Shown here: in pieces, positions 9,071-18,422 of the stretch
Layout: every line of letters begins with the position of its first letter
Numbering within the stretch: position 1 is the first letter of the stretch
Assembly: GCF_002798305.1 (NCBI RefSeq)
Contig: NZ_PCGR01000001.1
Location: 124,001-188,000 of the forward strand
From: Chryseomicrobium excrementi
GTDB lineage: Bacteria; Bacillota; Bacilli; Bacillales_A; Planococcaceae
Direction: 5' to 3'
Length of the DNA: 64,000 bases
The notes under the pieces: generated by a model
What the model saw: only the letters and a program-made list of their open reading frames with translations
Told to the model about the DNA's origin: nothing
The model's database searches: none
Position numbers and translations under genes: made by a program

Positions 9071-10765
9071 ATGGCAGAAAAAGTATGGCTAAAGCATTAC
9101 CCTGAACAAATTCCACATATGTTATCGTATGAGGAAATTCCGATTCAAGAGTTTTTGACCCGGTCTGCAAAGAACTACCCGGACAACGTGGCCATTCATT
9201 TCATGGGGAAAGAAATGAAGTACGCCGAGCTTTACGAATCTGCACTGAAGTTTGCGAACTATTTGCAAACGCTAGGAATTCAAAAAGGGGACCGGGTGGC
9301 GATCATGCTACCGAACTGCCCTCAAGGAGTGATTGCGTTTTACGGTATCTTGTATGCCGGGGGGATTGTTGTTCAGACAAATCCGCTTTATACCGAACGA
9401 GAAGCGCAGTATCAGTTAAAAGATGCAGGAGCCAAAGCAATCATCACATTGGATATTCTTTATCCACGGATTTCTAAAATCATGAAAGAGACGGATTTGG
9501 AGAACTTGATTATCACGGGTATCAAGGATTATCTTCCGTTCCCGAAAAACATGGTGTATCCGTTCATTCAAAAGAAACAATATGGTTTCTCTGTGAAGGT
9601 AGAACATCGTGGTTCGAATCACTTATTCACAGAAGTGATGAAAGTGGCAAAGCCAGAAAAGCAAGAACTAGCAATCGACTTTGAACATGATTTAGCGATG
9701 CTTCAATATACAGGTGGTACAACTGGATTCCCAAAAGGAGTCATGCTGACTCACAAAAATCTTGTCACGAACGTGACGATGTGTAAGACTTGGCTGTATG
9801 AGTGTAAAGATGGTCAAGAACGTGTCCTTGGAATTCTTCCATTTTTCCATGTGTACGGAATGACTACAGTATTAGTCCTTTCCGTCATGCAAGCTAACAC
9901 CATGATCTTACTTCCTAAATTCGATGTTGAAACCGCTCTCAAAACAATTGATAAATTAAAACCAACAATATTCCCAGGAGCTCCGACAATTTATATCGGC
10001 ATTTTAAACTCACCAAATCTTGGTAAGTATGATCTTTCATCTGTCAATGCGTGTATCAGTGGATCTGCGGCACTGCCAGTGGAGATCCAAGAAAAGTTTG
10101 AGCGAGTAACGGGTGGCCGTCTCGTAGAGGGATATGGTCTAACCGAAACATCGCCAGTAACTCATGCAAATTTGGTTTATACGGATAAACGAGTTAAAGG
10201 ATCTATCGGTATTCCGTGGCCAGATACAGATTCTGCAATCTTCCAAATGGATTCTACAGAGCCGCTACCAGTGGGAGAGGTAGGGGAAATTGCTGTGCGC
10301 GGACCACAAGTCATGAAGGGGTATTGGAACCGACCAGAAGAAACAGAAATGGTGATTCGTGATGGTTGGTTCTTAACAGGCGACTTAGGGTATATGGACG
10401 AAGACGGGTACTTCTACATTGTGGATCGTAAGAAAGATATGATTATCGCTGGTGGATTCAATATTTATCCGCGTGAAATTGAAGAGGTACTTTATGAACA
10501 TGAAGCGATTCAAGAATGCGTGGTTGCTGGGATTCCAGATCCATACCGTGGTGAGACGGTAAAAGCGTACATTGTACTCAAAGAGGGCCATAGCGTGACG
10601 GAAGAGGAGCTAAATGACTACTGCCGTACCAAACTTGCAGCATTCAAAGTACCTCGCTTCTATGAATTCCGCGAAGAGCTTCCGAAAACAGCGGTAGGTA
10701 AAATCTTACGCCGCACGTTGATCGAGGAAGAAAAAGAAAAATTGAAGCAATCACAAACAAGTTGA
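9071..10765 (+). CDS. fadD: Long-chain fatty acid-CoA ligase
   Basis: Activates free fatty acids with ATP and CoA, feeding beta-oxidation (LcfA in B. subtilis). It has 564 aa. The AMP-binding signature YTGGTTGFPKG lies at about residue 213, followed by YGLTETSP, GWFLTGDLGYMDEDGYF, the hinge DRKKDMIIAGGFNIYPRE and the catalytic-lysine tail PKTAVGKILRR. This is a complete adenylate-forming enzyme. The start ATG 9071 follows AAGGGGG. It is the first gene of a degradation cluster; its stop codon overlaps the -35 box of the fadR promoter. Confidence 0.96.
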   Translation: MAEKVWLKHYPEQIPHMLSYEEIPIQEFLTRSAKNYPDNVAIHFMGKEMKYAELYESALKFANYLQTLGIQKGDRVAIMLPNCPQGVIAFYGILYAGGIVVQTNPLYTEREAQYQLKDAGAKAIITLDILYPRISKIMKETDLENLIITGIKDYLPFPKNMVYPFIQKKQYGFSVKVEHRGSNHLFTEVMKVAKPEKQELAIDFEHDLAMLQYTGGTTGFPKGVMLTHKNLVTNVTMCKTWLYECKDGQERVLGILPFFHVYGMTTVLVLSVMQANTMILLPKFDVETALKTIDKLKPTIFPGAPTIYIGILNSPNLGKYDLSSVNACISGSAALPVEIQEKFERVTGGRLVEGYGLTETSPVTHANLVYTDKRVKGSIGIPWPDTDSAIFQMDSTEPLPVGEVGEIAVRGPQVMKGYWNRPEETEMVIRDGWFLTGDLGYMDEDGYFYIVDRKKDMIIAGGFNIYPREIEEVLYEHEAIQECVVAGIPDPYRGETVKAYIVLKEGHSVTEEELNDYCRTKLAAFKVPRFYEFREELPKTAVGKILRRTLIEEEKEKLKQSQTS

Positions 10766-10815
10766 CAGAATAAAAATTAAATACTACTATAAAAATATGA
10801 ATGAATAGTCATTCA
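10762..10815 (+). promoter_or_regulatory. fadR promoter with perfect FadR operator
   Basis: TTGACA (10762-10767) and TACTAT (10785-10790) are separated by 17 nt. An exact match to the FadR consensus (TGAATGAATAGTCATTCA, 10798-10815) sits over the predicted transcription start. This indicates negative autoregulation of fadR and repression of fadB-etfB-etfA. Confidence 0.88.
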
Positions 10816-10839
10816 TATTTTTATTTTGGGGTTGAGACG

Positions 10840-11424
10840 ATGAAAAAAGAAAAACCTAAATACCGACAAATCATTGATGCGGCCATAATTGTGATTGCCG
10901 AGAACGGGTATCATCAATCCCAAGTCTCCAAGATTGCAAAGCAAGCCGGAGTAGCCGATGGCACCATCTATCTGTATTTCAAAAACAAAGAAGACATTTT
11001 GATCTCAGTTTTTGATGAAAAGATGGAAATGTTTGCAGATCGATTAAAAGAAATTATCGAAGAGCCGATCACGGCATCTGAAAAACTTTTCAAAATGGTA
11101 GAGAATCACTTTACGGTTCTGTCAGCAGATCGCCACTTGGCAACTGTCACGCAGCTCGAGCTACGTCAGTCCAATCTGGCACTGCGTTTACGCATCAACG
11201 CAGTTTTGAAAAATTATCTCGTGCTACTCGATACCATTTTAAAAGACGGCATTGCTAATGGAGAATTTGATAAAGATATGGATATTCGCTTAGCGAGACA
11301 GATGGTTTTTGGTACAATTGACGAGACGACTACGACTTGGGTGATGAATGAATACAAATATGATTTGGTAGCGCTCTCACCAAAAGTCCATCAGTTGTTG
11401 TTTAACGCAATCAAAGCTGAATAG
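10840..11424 (+). CDS. fadR: TetR-family fatty acid degradation repressor FadR
   Basis: Acyl-CoA-responsive repressor, 194 aa, the same length as Bacillus FadR (YsiA). The N-terminal helix-turn-helix is [20 protein letters not shown] followed by [11 protein letters not shown]; the C-terminal TetR_C domain binds ligand. An upstream in-frame ATG at 10801 lies inside the operator. It is rejected because transcription should start near there and because [15 protein letters not shown] is the conserved start. Three copies of its operator occur in this window (8995, 10798, 22743). Confidence 0.94.
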   Translation: MKKEKPKYRQIIDAAIIVIAENGYHQSQVSKIAKQAGVADGTIYLYFKNKEDILISVFDEKMEMFADRLKEIIEEPITASEKLFKMVENHFTVLSADRHLATVTQLELRQSNLALRLRINAVLKNYLVLLDTILKDGIANGEFDKDMDIRLARQMVFGTIDETTTTWVMNEYKYDLVALSPKVHQLLFNAIKAE

Positions 11425-11437
11425 GGGATGTGAACAA

Positions 11438-12211
11438 ATGGAATTTCTTTCATGGGAAACAAAGGATCATGTGGCAACCGTCACATTGAACCGTCCACCG
11501 GCCAATGCGCTGTCACGCCAACTGATCTTAGATATCAACTCTTTCTTAGATGAAGTAGAGCATGACGATTCCGTACGCGTCATTGTTTTCAAAGGAGAAG
11601 GTCGTTTCTTCTCTGCTGGGGCAGATATCAAAGAATTTACATCAATCACAAGCGGCGAAGAGTTTTCTAAGCTTGCTAAAAATGGACAAGACATTTTTGA
11701 ACGCGTTGAGACTTTCTCGAAACCAATTATTGCAGCCATTCATGGTGCAGCTTTAGGTGGCGGTCTAGAATTTGCTATGAGTTGTCATATTCGTGTGGTA
11801 ACTGAGTCAGCAAAACTTGGTCTTCCTGAACTGCAACTTGGTCTAATTCCAGGGTTTGCTGGTACACAACGTCTACCACGTTATGTGGGGGTAGCGAAAG
11901 CGGCTGAGATGTTGCTGACAAGCGATCCGATTTCAGGATCAGAGGCTGCACGTCTTGGATTAGCAAATCACGCGGTTGCTGAAGAAGAATTGGAAACTAC
12001 TGTTCAGCAAATGGCAACTAAGATCGCTAAAAAGAGTCCTGTGGCTATGAAATACGCTTTAGAGGCACTGCAATATACTAAAGATGACTCCTATTACAAA
12101 GGCGTAGACGCTGAAGCGCATTCTTTTGGAACCGTTTTCGTGACAGAAGATGCCAAAGAAGGAATTTCTGCCTTCTTAGAAAAACGTCAACCAAATTTTA
12201 AAGGAAACTAA
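11438..12211 (+). CDS. fadB: Enoyl-CoA hydratase
   Basis: Crotonase-fold enzyme hydrating trans-2-enoyl-CoA in beta-oxidation, 257 aa. The oxyanion-hole motifs are AGADIKEF and [16 protein letters not shown]. The catalytic glutamates are expected in [18 protein letters not shown]. It lies 13 nt after fadR and 20 nt before etfB, clearly one operon. This is the short monofunctional type, not the large FadB/FadN multifunctional protein. Confidence 0.93.
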   Translation: MEFLSWETKDHVATVTLNRPPANALSRQLILDINSFLDEVEHDDSVRVIVFKGEGRFFSAGADIKEFTSITSGEEFSKLAKNGQDIFERVETFSKPIIAAIHGAALGGGLEFAMSCHIRVVTESAKLGLPELQLGLIPGFAGTQRLPRYVGVAKAAEMLLTSDPISGSEAARLGLANHAVAEEELETTVQQMATKIAKKSPVAMKYALEALQYTKDDSYYKGVDAEAHSFGTVFVTEDAKEGISAFLEKRQPNFKGN

Positions 12212-12231
12212 TTTATTTTGGAGGGAACCCA

Positions 12232-13002
12232 ATGAATATTTATGTTTTAGTTAAACGTACATTCGACACGGAAGAAAAAATCGTCGTTTCTGGCGGACAC
12301 ATTCAGGAAGATGGCGCTGAGTTCATCATCAACCCATACGACGAGTATGCGATTGAAGAAGCGATTCAAGTTCGCGACGCTCACGGCGGAGAAGTAACTG
12401 TCATCACTATGGGTGACGAAGAAGCTGAAAAACAATTACGTACAGCGTTAGCTATGGGTGCTGACAAAGCGGTTCTGATCAACACAGAAGATGTGGAAGA
12501 TTTAGACCAGTTCAGTGCAGCTCATATTCTAGCTGAATACTTAAAAGATAAAGAAGCAGACTTGATCCTAGCTGGTAACGTCGCAATCGACGGCGGTTCA
12601 GGTCAAGTGGGTCCACGTGTTGCGGAACTACTAGGCATCAACTATGTAACGACAATCACGAACCTTGAAATCAACGGAGATACAGTAGCTATCAAACGTG
12701 ACGTAGAAGGGGATACAGAAGAACTTGAAACGAAACTTCCACTTCTAGTTACAGCGCAACAAGGATTGAACGAACCACGCTACCCATCTTTACCAGGAAT
12801 CATGAAGGCAAAGAAAAAGCCTCTTGAAGAGTTGGAATTAGACGATCTGGATATCGACGAAGACGATGTCGAAGCAAAAACAGAAACGGTTGAAATCTAT
12901 CTTCCTCCGAAAAAAGAAGCAGGAAAAGTTCTTCAAGGCGATCTTCAAGATCAAGTGAAAGAACTAGTCGGCTTACTTCGCACGGAAGCAAAAGTAATCT
13001 AA
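12232..13002 (+). CDS. etfB: Electron transfer flavoprotein beta subunit
   Basis: Beta subunit of the soluble ETF heterodimer that takes electrons from acyl-CoA dehydrogenase, 256 aa. It shows the start MNIYVLVKRTFDTEEKI, the adenine nucleotide-binding core (AMGADKAVLI, GNVAIDGGSGQVGPRVAE) and the beta signature TKLPLLVTAQQGLNEPRYPS. The ribosome-binding site GGAGGGAA precedes ATG 12232. It pairs with etfA 34 nt downstream. Confidence 0.96.
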   Translation: MNIYVLVKRTFDTEEKIVVSGGHIQEDGAEFIINPYDEYAIEEAIQVRDAHGGEVTVITMGDEEAEKQLRTALAMGADKAVLINTEDVEDLDQFSAAHILAEYLKDKEADLILAGNVAIDGGSGQVGPRVAELLGINYVTTITNLEINGDTVAIKRDVEGDTEELETKLPLLVTAQQGLNEPRYPSLPGIMKAKKKPLEELELDDLDIDEDDVEAKTETVEIYLPPKKEAGKVLQGDLQDQVKELVGLLRTEAKVI

Positions 13003-13036
13003 ATCGAACGGAACAACATCGAAGGAGGAACTTAGC

Positions 13037-14008
13037 ATGTCGAAAGTACTTGTATTAGCAGAATCTCGTGAAGGTTCATTACGTAACGTATCATTTGAAG
13101 CGATTGCAGCTGGAAAGAAAATTTCTGGTGGGGGCGAAGTAGTTGCTGTCCTATTAGGTGACGCAGCTGGCGAGCAAGCAGCAGAGCTTGGCGCATTCGG
13201 TGCAGACCGCGTGGTAACAGTAGAACACCCACACTTAAAACAATACACTTCAGACGGGTATGGCCAAGCATTGATGGCTGTTATCGAGCAAGAAAATCCC
13301 GAAGCAATCGTATTCGGACACACAGCACTAGGTAAAGACTTGTCTCCTAAAATCGCTGCTAAACTTCAAGTAGGCTTAGTGTCTGACGTGACGGATATCG
13401 AAGGAGAAGGCGACGAAGCCATCTTCATTCGTCCAATCTACTCTGGTAAAGCATTTGAAAAAGTGAAATTAAAAGACGATGTGAAATTCATCACAGTTCG
13501 TCCGAACAATATCGCACCACTTGCTAAAGAAGAAGGACGAGCTGCAGAGGTATCTTCACTTTCTGTAGACATTACAAACCTTCGTACGATCATCAAAGAA
13601 GTCGTACGTAAATCAACTGACGGCGTCGACCTTTCAGAAGCGAAAGTAGTAGTAGCTGGTGGTCGTGGCGTGAAGAGTGCAGACGGTTTTGCTCCATTAA
13701 AAGAACTTGCTGATCTTCTTGGAGGTGCTGTTGGTGCATCACGTGGTGCATGTGACGCTGATTATGTAGATTATTCTTTACAAATTGGCCAAACAGGTAA
13801 AGTCGTGACTCCAGACCTTTACATCGCTGCAGGTATCTCAGGAGCTATCCAGCATTTGGCGGGTATGTCCAACTCGAAAGTTATCGTTGCGATCAATAAA
13901 GATCCAGAAGCAAACATCTTTAAAGTAGCAGACTACGGTATCGTAGGAGATCTATTCGAAGTCATCCCTATGTTGACTGAAGAATTCCGCGCAGTATTAT
14001 CTAAGTAA
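13037..14008 (+). CDS. etfA: Electron transfer flavoprotein alpha subunit
   Basis: FAD-binding alpha subunit of ETF, 323 aa. The N-terminal domain (residues 1-190) resembles EtfB. The C-terminal FAD domain carries AGGRGVKSADGF, GASRGACDADYVD, the ETF-alpha signature (QIGQTGKVVTPDLYIAAGIS) and HLAGMSNSKVIVAINKDPEA. It is the last gene of the fadR-fadB-etfB-etfA unit, closed by a terminator. Confidence 0.97.
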   Translation: MSKVLVLAESREGSLRNVSFEAIAAGKKISGGGEVVAVLLGDAAGEQAAELGAFGADRVVTVEHPHLKQYTSDGYGQALMAVIEQENPEAIVFGHTALGKDLSPKIAAKLQVGLVSDVTDIEGEGDEAIFIRPIYSGKAFEKVKLKDDVKFITVRPNNIAPLAKEEGRAAEVSSLSVDITNLRTIIKEVVRKSTDGVDLSEAKVVVAGGRGVKSADGFAPLKELADLLGGAVGASRGACDADYVDYSLQIGQTGKVVTPDLYIAAGISGAIQHLAGMSNSKVIVAINKDPEANIFKVADYGIVGDLFEVIPMLTEEFRAVLSK

Positions 14009-14016
14009 TTTCTACT

Positions 14017-14048
14017 CTCGGCTCCTCTAAAGGAGTCGAGTTTTATTA
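14017..14048 (+). terminator. Terminator of the fad-etf operon
   Basis: A 10-bp stem CTCGGCTCCT/AGGAGTCGAG (one G-T pair) with a 4-nt loop is followed by TTTTATTATT. Confidence 0.87.
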
Positions 14049-14069
14049 TTAGGTGGTTCGGGTATCATT

Positions 14070-14078
14070 TGATATAAT
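14070..14078 (+). promoter_or_regulatory. Extended -10 promoter of trxA
   Basis: TGATATAAT has a perfect TATAAT preceded by the TGn extension, 33 nt before the trxA start. No good -35 hexamer is visible. Confidence 0.65.
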
Positions 14079-14110
14079 CGCATATAGATACACAAGAAGG
14101 AGGAATTATC

Positions 14111-14425
14111 GTGGCAGTAACTCACACAACAGACGCAACATTTGCACAAGATATCGGAGAAGGTTTAGTATTAGTAGACTTTTGGGCACCTTGGTGTGGA
14201 CCATGTAAAATGATCGCTCCAGTACTAGAAGAACTAGATGGCGAACTTTCTGACAAAGTAAAAATCACAAAATTAGATGTGGACGAGAACCAAGCAACGG
14301 CTAGCCAGTTCGGTGTTATGTCCATCCCAACTTTGATTCTTTTCAAAGACGGTCAACCGGTTGATAAAGTAATCGGCTACCAACCAAAGGAAAACTTAGC
14401 TAACTTAGTGAACAAACACGCATAA
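14111..14425 (+). CDS. trxA: Thioredoxin
   Basis: General cytoplasmic disulfide reductase, 104 aa. The redox site WCGPCK is at residues 28-33, the cis-proline loop is SIPTLILF, and the thioredoxin-fold length is standard. The start is GTG 14111 after AAGGAGGAATT. It is a monocistronic unit, with its own extended -10 promoter upstream and a terminator downstream. Confidence 0.97.
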   Translation: MAVTHTTDATFAQDIGEGLVLVDFWAPWCGPCKMIAPVLEELDGELSDKVKITKLDVDENQATASQFGVMSIPTLILFKDGQPVDKVIGYQPKENLANLVNKHA

Positions 14426-14436
14426 TTTTTAAAACA

Positions 14437-14466
14437 CCGGAGTCCTTACTGGATTCCGGTTTTTTC
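14437..14466 (+). terminator. Terminator of trxA
   Basis: Stem CCGGAGTCC/GGATTCCGG with a TTACT loop, followed by TTTTTT. Confidence 0.9.
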
Positions 14467-14520
14467 TAAAGTAGATCCGAACATTCGTGCGGATTTCGCG
14501 TGCGAAAGGAAGGTGAGACG

Positions 14521-16314
14521 ATGAACGAACTAGTTCGACAAAAAAGTGAAATCCTACCTGAACAGCCCGGCTGTTATTTGATGAAAGACGGCAACGGTAC
14601 CATCATCTATGTAGGAAAGGCAAAGGTATTAAAAAATCGAGTCCGTTCGTACTTCACGGGTACGCATAATGGAAAGACACAGCGTCTCGTCCAGGACATC
14701 GAAGACTTTGAATATATCGTCACGTCATCAGACCTTGAAGCTTTAATTCTCGAGCTTCATCTGATCAAAAAACATGACCCCAAATACAATGTCATGTTGA
14801 AAGATGACAAGACGTATCCATATATCAAGATTACAGGGGATGCTTATCCTCGAATCATCACAACCAGAACGGTTCGCAAAGACAACGGGAAATACTTTGG
14901 TCCGTATCCGAACGTCTACGCAGCGAACGAGACTCGGAAACTTCTCGACCGAATCTATCCTTTCCGGAAATGTGTAAAGATGCCGGACAGGCTCTGTCTC
15001 TATTATCATATCGGGCAGTGTCTAGGTCCCTGTGTCAAAGACATCCCACGTTCTGAGTTTCAGTACATGATCGATGAAGTGTCGAAATTTTTAAATGGTG
15101 GTCACATCGCTGTTCGGACAGAGCTTGAAAAGAAGATGATGGCGGCTGCTGAGGCGATGGAATACGAGCGCGCCAAAGAATACAGAGATCAGATTGCACA
15201 TATCGATACTGTTATGGAAAAACAGAAGATGCAGATGAACGATTTCACGAACCGCGATGTCTTCGGATATGCTGTCGATAAAGGCTGGATGTGTGTCCAA
15301 GTCTTCTTTATTCGACAAGGAAAATTGATTGAACGTGACGCTTCTATGTTTCCTGTTTACGGGGAACCAGAGGAAGAATTCCTGACGTTTATTGGTCGTT
15401 TTTATGAACAGAGCCAACACATTAAACCGAAAGAAGTCATGGTCCCTGGCACTGTTGATGCCGACATTATTCAACAACTTCTAGATATTCGCGTCTTCGT
15501 CCCTCAAAAAGGAAAGAAAAAAGAGCTCGTCAATCTAGCAATCAACAATGCCGAAGTGGCTTTGAAAGAAAAGTTCCATTTGGTTGAAAGACAAGATGAA
15601 CGGACGATCGGCGCAGTGGAACAGTTGGGCGCTCATTTGGGCATCCCTGCACCTCGAAGAATCGAAGCCTTTGACAACTCACATATATATGGTGCCGATC
15701 CAGTATCTGCTATGGTCGTATTTGAAGACGGGAAACCTCTCAAAAAAGAGTACCGCAAGTATAAAACGAAAACCGCCGCCAAGCATGATGACTACGGGGC
15801 GATGCGAGAAGTCATACGGCGCCGCTATACCCGTGTGCTGCGAGAGCGATTGCCACTTCCTGATTTGATTTTGATTGATGGAGGGAAAGGGCAGATGTCC
15901 TCAGCACGGGAAGTGCTCGAAGACGAACTCGGACTCGACATTCCCATTGCAGGACTTGCCAAAGATTTGAAACACCAAACGGCAGAACTTCTTTATGGGG
16001 AGCCACCCCTACCGGTACCAATGAAGCGTACTTCACAAGAATTTTATTTACTCCAACGGATTCAAGATGAAGTCCATAGATTTGCTATCACGTTCCACAG
16101 ACAACAGCGTCAAAAGAACAGCATTCAGTCTGTTCTCGATACCATTCCAGGAGTCGGGCCGAAGCGGAGACAACAGTTGATGAAGCATTTTGGTTCAGTC
16201 AAAAATATGCGAGCCGGATCTCTTGTAGACTTTGTAGCAGCTGGTCTACCCGAAGCATTGGCACTTGAAGTGCAAAAAAAACTGAATGAAGATGCCTTGC
16301 CAACGTCAGATTAG
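14521..16314 (+). CDS. uvrC: UvrABC system protein C (excinuclease)
   Basis: Makes the dual incisions of nucleotide excision repair after UvrB loading, 597 aa. The GIY-YIG nuclease ([20 protein letters not shown]) is at residues 15-35. The UVR/UvrB-binding motif is [11 protein letters not shown], at about 213. The RNase H-like 5' nuclease region ([30 protein letters not shown]) and a C-terminal helix-hairpin-helix ([10 protein letters not shown]) follow. A longer frame from GTG 14500 is rejected because it would place the ribosome-binding site AAGGAAGGTGA inside the coding region. Confidence 0.97.
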   Translation: MNELVRQKSEILPEQPGCYLMKDGNGTIIYVGKAKVLKNRVRSYFTGTHNGKTQRLVQDIEDFEYIVTSSDLEALILELHLIKKHDPKYNVMLKDDKTYPYIKITGDAYPRIITTRTVRKDNGKYFGPYPNVYAANETRKLLDRIYPFRKCVKMPDRLCLYYHIGQCLGPCVKDIPRSEFQYMIDEVSKFLNGGHIAVRTELEKKMMAAAEAMEYERAKEYRDQIAHIDTVMEKQKMQMNDFTNRDVFGYAVDKGWMCVQVFFIRQGKLIERDASMFPVYGEPEEEFLTFIGRFYEQSQHIKPKEVMVPGTVDADIIQQLLDIRVFVPQKGKKKELVNLAINNAEVALKEKFHLVERQDERTIGAVEQLGAHLGIPAPRRIEAFDNSHIYGADPVSAMVVFEDGKPLKKEYRKYKTKTAAKHDDYGAMREVIRRRYTRVLRERLPLPDLILIDGGKGQMSSAREVLEDELGLDIPIAGLAKDLKHQTAELLYGEPPLPVPMKRTSQEFYLLQRIQDEVHRFAITFHRQQRQKNSIQSVLDTIPGVGPKRRQQLMKHFGSVKNMRAGSLVDFVAAGLPEALALEVQKKLNEDALPTSD

Positions 16315-16348
16315 TGTGCTAAAGTAATCCTAATTTCATATTCACTTT

Positions 16349-16585
16349 ACGTGAAGATAGAGGTGCGAGCGTCAACAGTACGGTTTCGGAGGATGACAGA
16401 TCCTGTGAAGAAATCGGAAAGGGGCAATCGCCGAAATGAAGGTCTGCTGATCCAGTCCTTCGTTGGTCTTGTGTTGAACAAACCCAAGATTGTCAGAATA
16501 CACATTCTGGAGGGCTATCTTACATGGACATCACTAGTTGACCGTGTTAGACAAAATGCTTTCCATTCGTGGAAAGCATTTTTTT
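16349..16585 (+). ncRNA. Lysine riboswitch (L-box) with terminator, upstream of lysC
   Basis: The leader of lysC shows the L-box core: GTGAAGATAGAGGTGCGAG at 16351, ACAGTACGG, GGAGGATGACAGATCCTG, GGCAATCGCCGAA and a closing GGAGGGCTATCTT. P1 pairs AAGATAG (16354-16360) with CTATCTT (16515-16521). The expression platform ends in a terminator at 16553-16585 (ATGCTTTCC/GGAAAGCAT plus T7). Lysine binding should cause premature termination and so feedback control of aspartokinase. Confidence 0.95.
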
Positions 16586-16617
16586 GTCCCTTCTCAATAG
16601 TCGGAGGAGAGAAGAAA

Positions 16618-17826
16618 ATGGCAATTGTTGTAATGAAGTTTGGAGGAACATCTGTTGGATCGGTGGAGCGCATTCGAAATGCTGCTTCCCGCGTAATTCA
16701 AGAAGTAGACAATGGACATCAAGTGGTCGTCGTCGTATCTGCAATGGGAAAAACGACGGATCATTTAGTAGAACTAGCAGAAGAGGTCTCTTCATCTCCT
16801 TCAAAACGAGAAATGGATATGCTGTTGTCGACTGGAGAGCAAGTGTCTATGTCGTTACTCGCAATGGCTTTAGAAACTAGAGGCTACCCAGCAGTGTCGA
16901 TGACAGGCTGGCAAGCAGAATTGCAAACCGAGAAAGTGCACCGCAACGCTCGCATCGTTTCGCTTAAAGGCGACAAGATCCGTGCGAAACTTGAAGCTGG
17001 TAACATTGTCGTCGCTGCAGGATTCCAAGGAATCACGGAAGACGGAGAAATTACAACACTTGGTCGTGGGGGATCAGACACCACAGCAGTAGCAATCGCA
17101 GCAGCAATCGGAGCGATGCGCTGTGATATTTATACGGATGTGGACGGTGTCTACACATCAGACCCACGCTATGTAGAGGGTGCACGTAAACTCCAATCGA
17201 TTGAATATGATGAGATGTTAGAATTAGCTAACTTAGGAGCAGGGGTTTTACATCCTCGTGCTGTAGAATATGCGAAGAATTACAAAATCCCGTTGACAGT
17301 TCGCTCGAGCCTGTCGCAGGAACAAGGAACTGTGATTGAGGAGGAACCAACTATGGAATCGAATTTAATTGTACGCGGTGTCGCATTTGAATCAGATGTC
17401 GTAAGACTCACGATCAGCTACGAAAAACCGTTCAACGGGTCACTAGCTAAAATCTTTACCACTCTTGCTGCACACAATATCGATGTCGACATTATCGTCC
17501 AGTCCATTGTGGACGGAACAACGCCGACTGTCTCATTCACAATTAAAAAAGAGGCGTTATCAGAAGCGATTCAAGTGTTAGAAGAGCGCAAGCAGGATTT
17601 AGGCTTCCAGGTCGCAGATTTTGAGGTGGGCCTTGCGAAAGTGTCTATCGTAGGGTCAGGAATGGTATCGAATCCTGGAGTGGCGGCGCAAATGTTTGAT
17701 CGTCTTCGACAAGAAGATGTCCCCGTTAAAATGGTCAGTACATCAGAGATCAAGGTATCCGTTGTTGTCCCGCAACAGATGATGATTGCTACAGCGAACG
17801 CTCTCCACGACGAGTTCCGACTCTAG
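16618..17826 (+). CDS. lysC: Aspartate kinase, lysine-sensitive (aspartokinase II type)
   Basis: Phosphorylates aspartate at the head of the lysine/DAP/threonine/methionine pathway, 402 aa. The N-terminal kinase has KFGGTSVGS and GRGGSDTTAVAIA. Two C-terminal ACT domains (about 262-402) carry allosteric control. The start is ATG 16618 behind GGAGGAG; the open frame reaching back to 16351 crosses the riboswitch and is rejected. A second in-frame start at ATG 17353 (codon 246), with GAGGAGGAA at 17338-17346, would give a separate 157-aa regulatory subunit. That is as known for aspartokinase II of B. subtilis. Confidence 0.96.
   Translation: MAIVVMKFGGTSVGSVERIRNAASRVIQEVDNGHQVVVVVSAMGKTTDHLVELAEEVSSSPSKREMDMLLSTGEQVSMSLLAMALETRGYPAVSMTGWQAELQTEKVHRNARIVSLKGDKIRAKLEAGNIVVAAGFQGITEDGEITTLGRGGSDTTAVAIAAAIGAMRCDIYTDVDGVYTSDPRYVEGARKLQSIEYDEMLELANLGAGVLHPRAVEYAKNYKIPLTVRSSLSQEQGTVIEEEPTMESNLIVRGVAFESDVVRLTISYEKPFNGSLAKIFTTLAAHNIDVDIIVQSIVDGTTPTVSFTIKKEALSEAIQVLEERKQDLGFQVADFEVGLAKVSIVGSGMVSNPGVAAQMFDRLRQEDVPVKMVSTSEIKVSVVVPQQMMIATANALHDEFRL
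17353..17826 (+). CDS. lysC: Internal in-frame start: aspartokinase II beta subunit
   Basis: Within lysC, GAGGAGGAA ends 6 nt before ATG 17353, in frame. The 157-residue product contains only the ACT regulatory region (from MESNLIVRGVAFESD). In B. subtilis the aspartokinase II beta subunit arises from such an internal start and associates as alpha2-beta2. The motif is seen here; actual use of the site is inferred. Confidence 0.7.
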   Translation: MESNLIVRGVAFESDVVRLTISYEKPFNGSLAKIFTTLAAHNIDVDIIVQSIVDGTTPTVSFTIKKEALSEAIQVLEERKQDLGFQVADFEVGLAKVSIVGSGMVSNPGVAAQMFDRLRQEDVPVKMVSTSEIKVSVVVPQQMMIATANALHDEFRL

Positions 17827-17864
17827 GAGCTTGAGGTAGAAGTGTAACTATCGGACAAAAAAGG

Positions 17865-17902
17865 AAGCAGTTTCTCATGGGAAATGAGAGACTGCTTTTT
17901 TT
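17865..17902 (+). terminator. Terminator of lysC
   Basis: Stem AAGCAGTTTCTCAT/ATGAGAGACTGCTT with a 5-nt GGGAA loop and a T-tract. Confidence 0.92.
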
Positions 17903-17955
17903 ATGGAAACATCAGTTGAGTTGAGAGCCTTGGCGAAGAAGTTCTATATCGTGTC

Positions 17956-18122
17956 ATGCAGATGAAGCAGCTTCTAATGAAGAACAAACATCATCTGATG
18001 AAGAAGAAACCAGCCGTCTTGCAGAACAAGTTGCATCCATGCACAACAAATCGATGTTCTTGCACAAGAAATTCTTTCTGATGCACAAGAAACCAGCCGT
18101 TATGCAGAAGAACGCTCGCTCA
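17956..18122. repeat. Array of eight degenerate 21-bp tandem repeats
   Basis: Units begin at 17956, 17977, 17998, 18019, 18039, 18060, 18081 and 18102, so the spacing is 21 nt with a single 20-nt step. The consensus opens (A/T)TGCA(G/C)AAGAAA and continues CCAGCCGT. The array ends GAAGAACGCTCGCTCACCC, almost identical to the end of the related array at 33734-33879. It is non-coding (stops in the frames) and lies after the lysC terminator. Confidence 0.85.
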
Positions 18123-18186
18123 CCCACCCACTAGATAACTTCTTAGAGTCCTTAAAACCTTACTAGTAAGAGCGAACGCCTTCCGC

Positions 18187-18317
18187 ATCTAGGTGGAATC
18201 GAGTTGCACCTCCTGAAATCCCCGTAAAATGCCAACGCGTCTCATGAAGCCAAGAGCGCTTCACAAGCCACGTCGGCATTTCACAAGATTTCTGGACAGT
18301 CGGTTCCACATCTAGGT
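18187..18317. repeat. Long imperfect palindrome upstream of the yslB 3' end
   Basis: A ~130-bp stretch folds as one nested hairpin. The outer stem is GTGGAATCGA (from 18193) with TCGGTTCCAC, then CCTGAAATC with GATTTCTGG, then AAATGCC-ACG with CGT-GGCATTT. The apical stem is GAAGC/GCTTC around 18246-18262. No ORF is present. The rest of the 17903-18422 gap holds the 21-bp array and an inverted repeat AGTGTGAA/TTCACACT (18337-18344, 18361-18368), possibly a weak terminator for yslB. Confidence 0.7.
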
Positions 18318-18422
18318 TAGACAAAATAGTTACAATAGTGTGAACAAATCACACAAAAAATTCACACTTTTGAGCAGATAAATGGGAGCGTTTCCACCTT
18401 AGGAGTAAACTTAAGATAGTTG

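Noticed and set aside
10801-10839. FadR start at ATG 10801
   Set aside because: This ATG is part of the FadR operator at the transcription start; the conserved protein begins at ATG 10840.
16351-16617. N-terminal extension of lysC by 89 codons
   Set aside because: The stretch is the lysine riboswitch and its terminator; the conserved aspartokinase start KFGGTSV follows ATG 16618 with a good ribosome-binding site.
17956-18122. CRISPR array
   Set aside because: Repeats are contiguous and degenerate with no unique spacers, and no cas genes are near.
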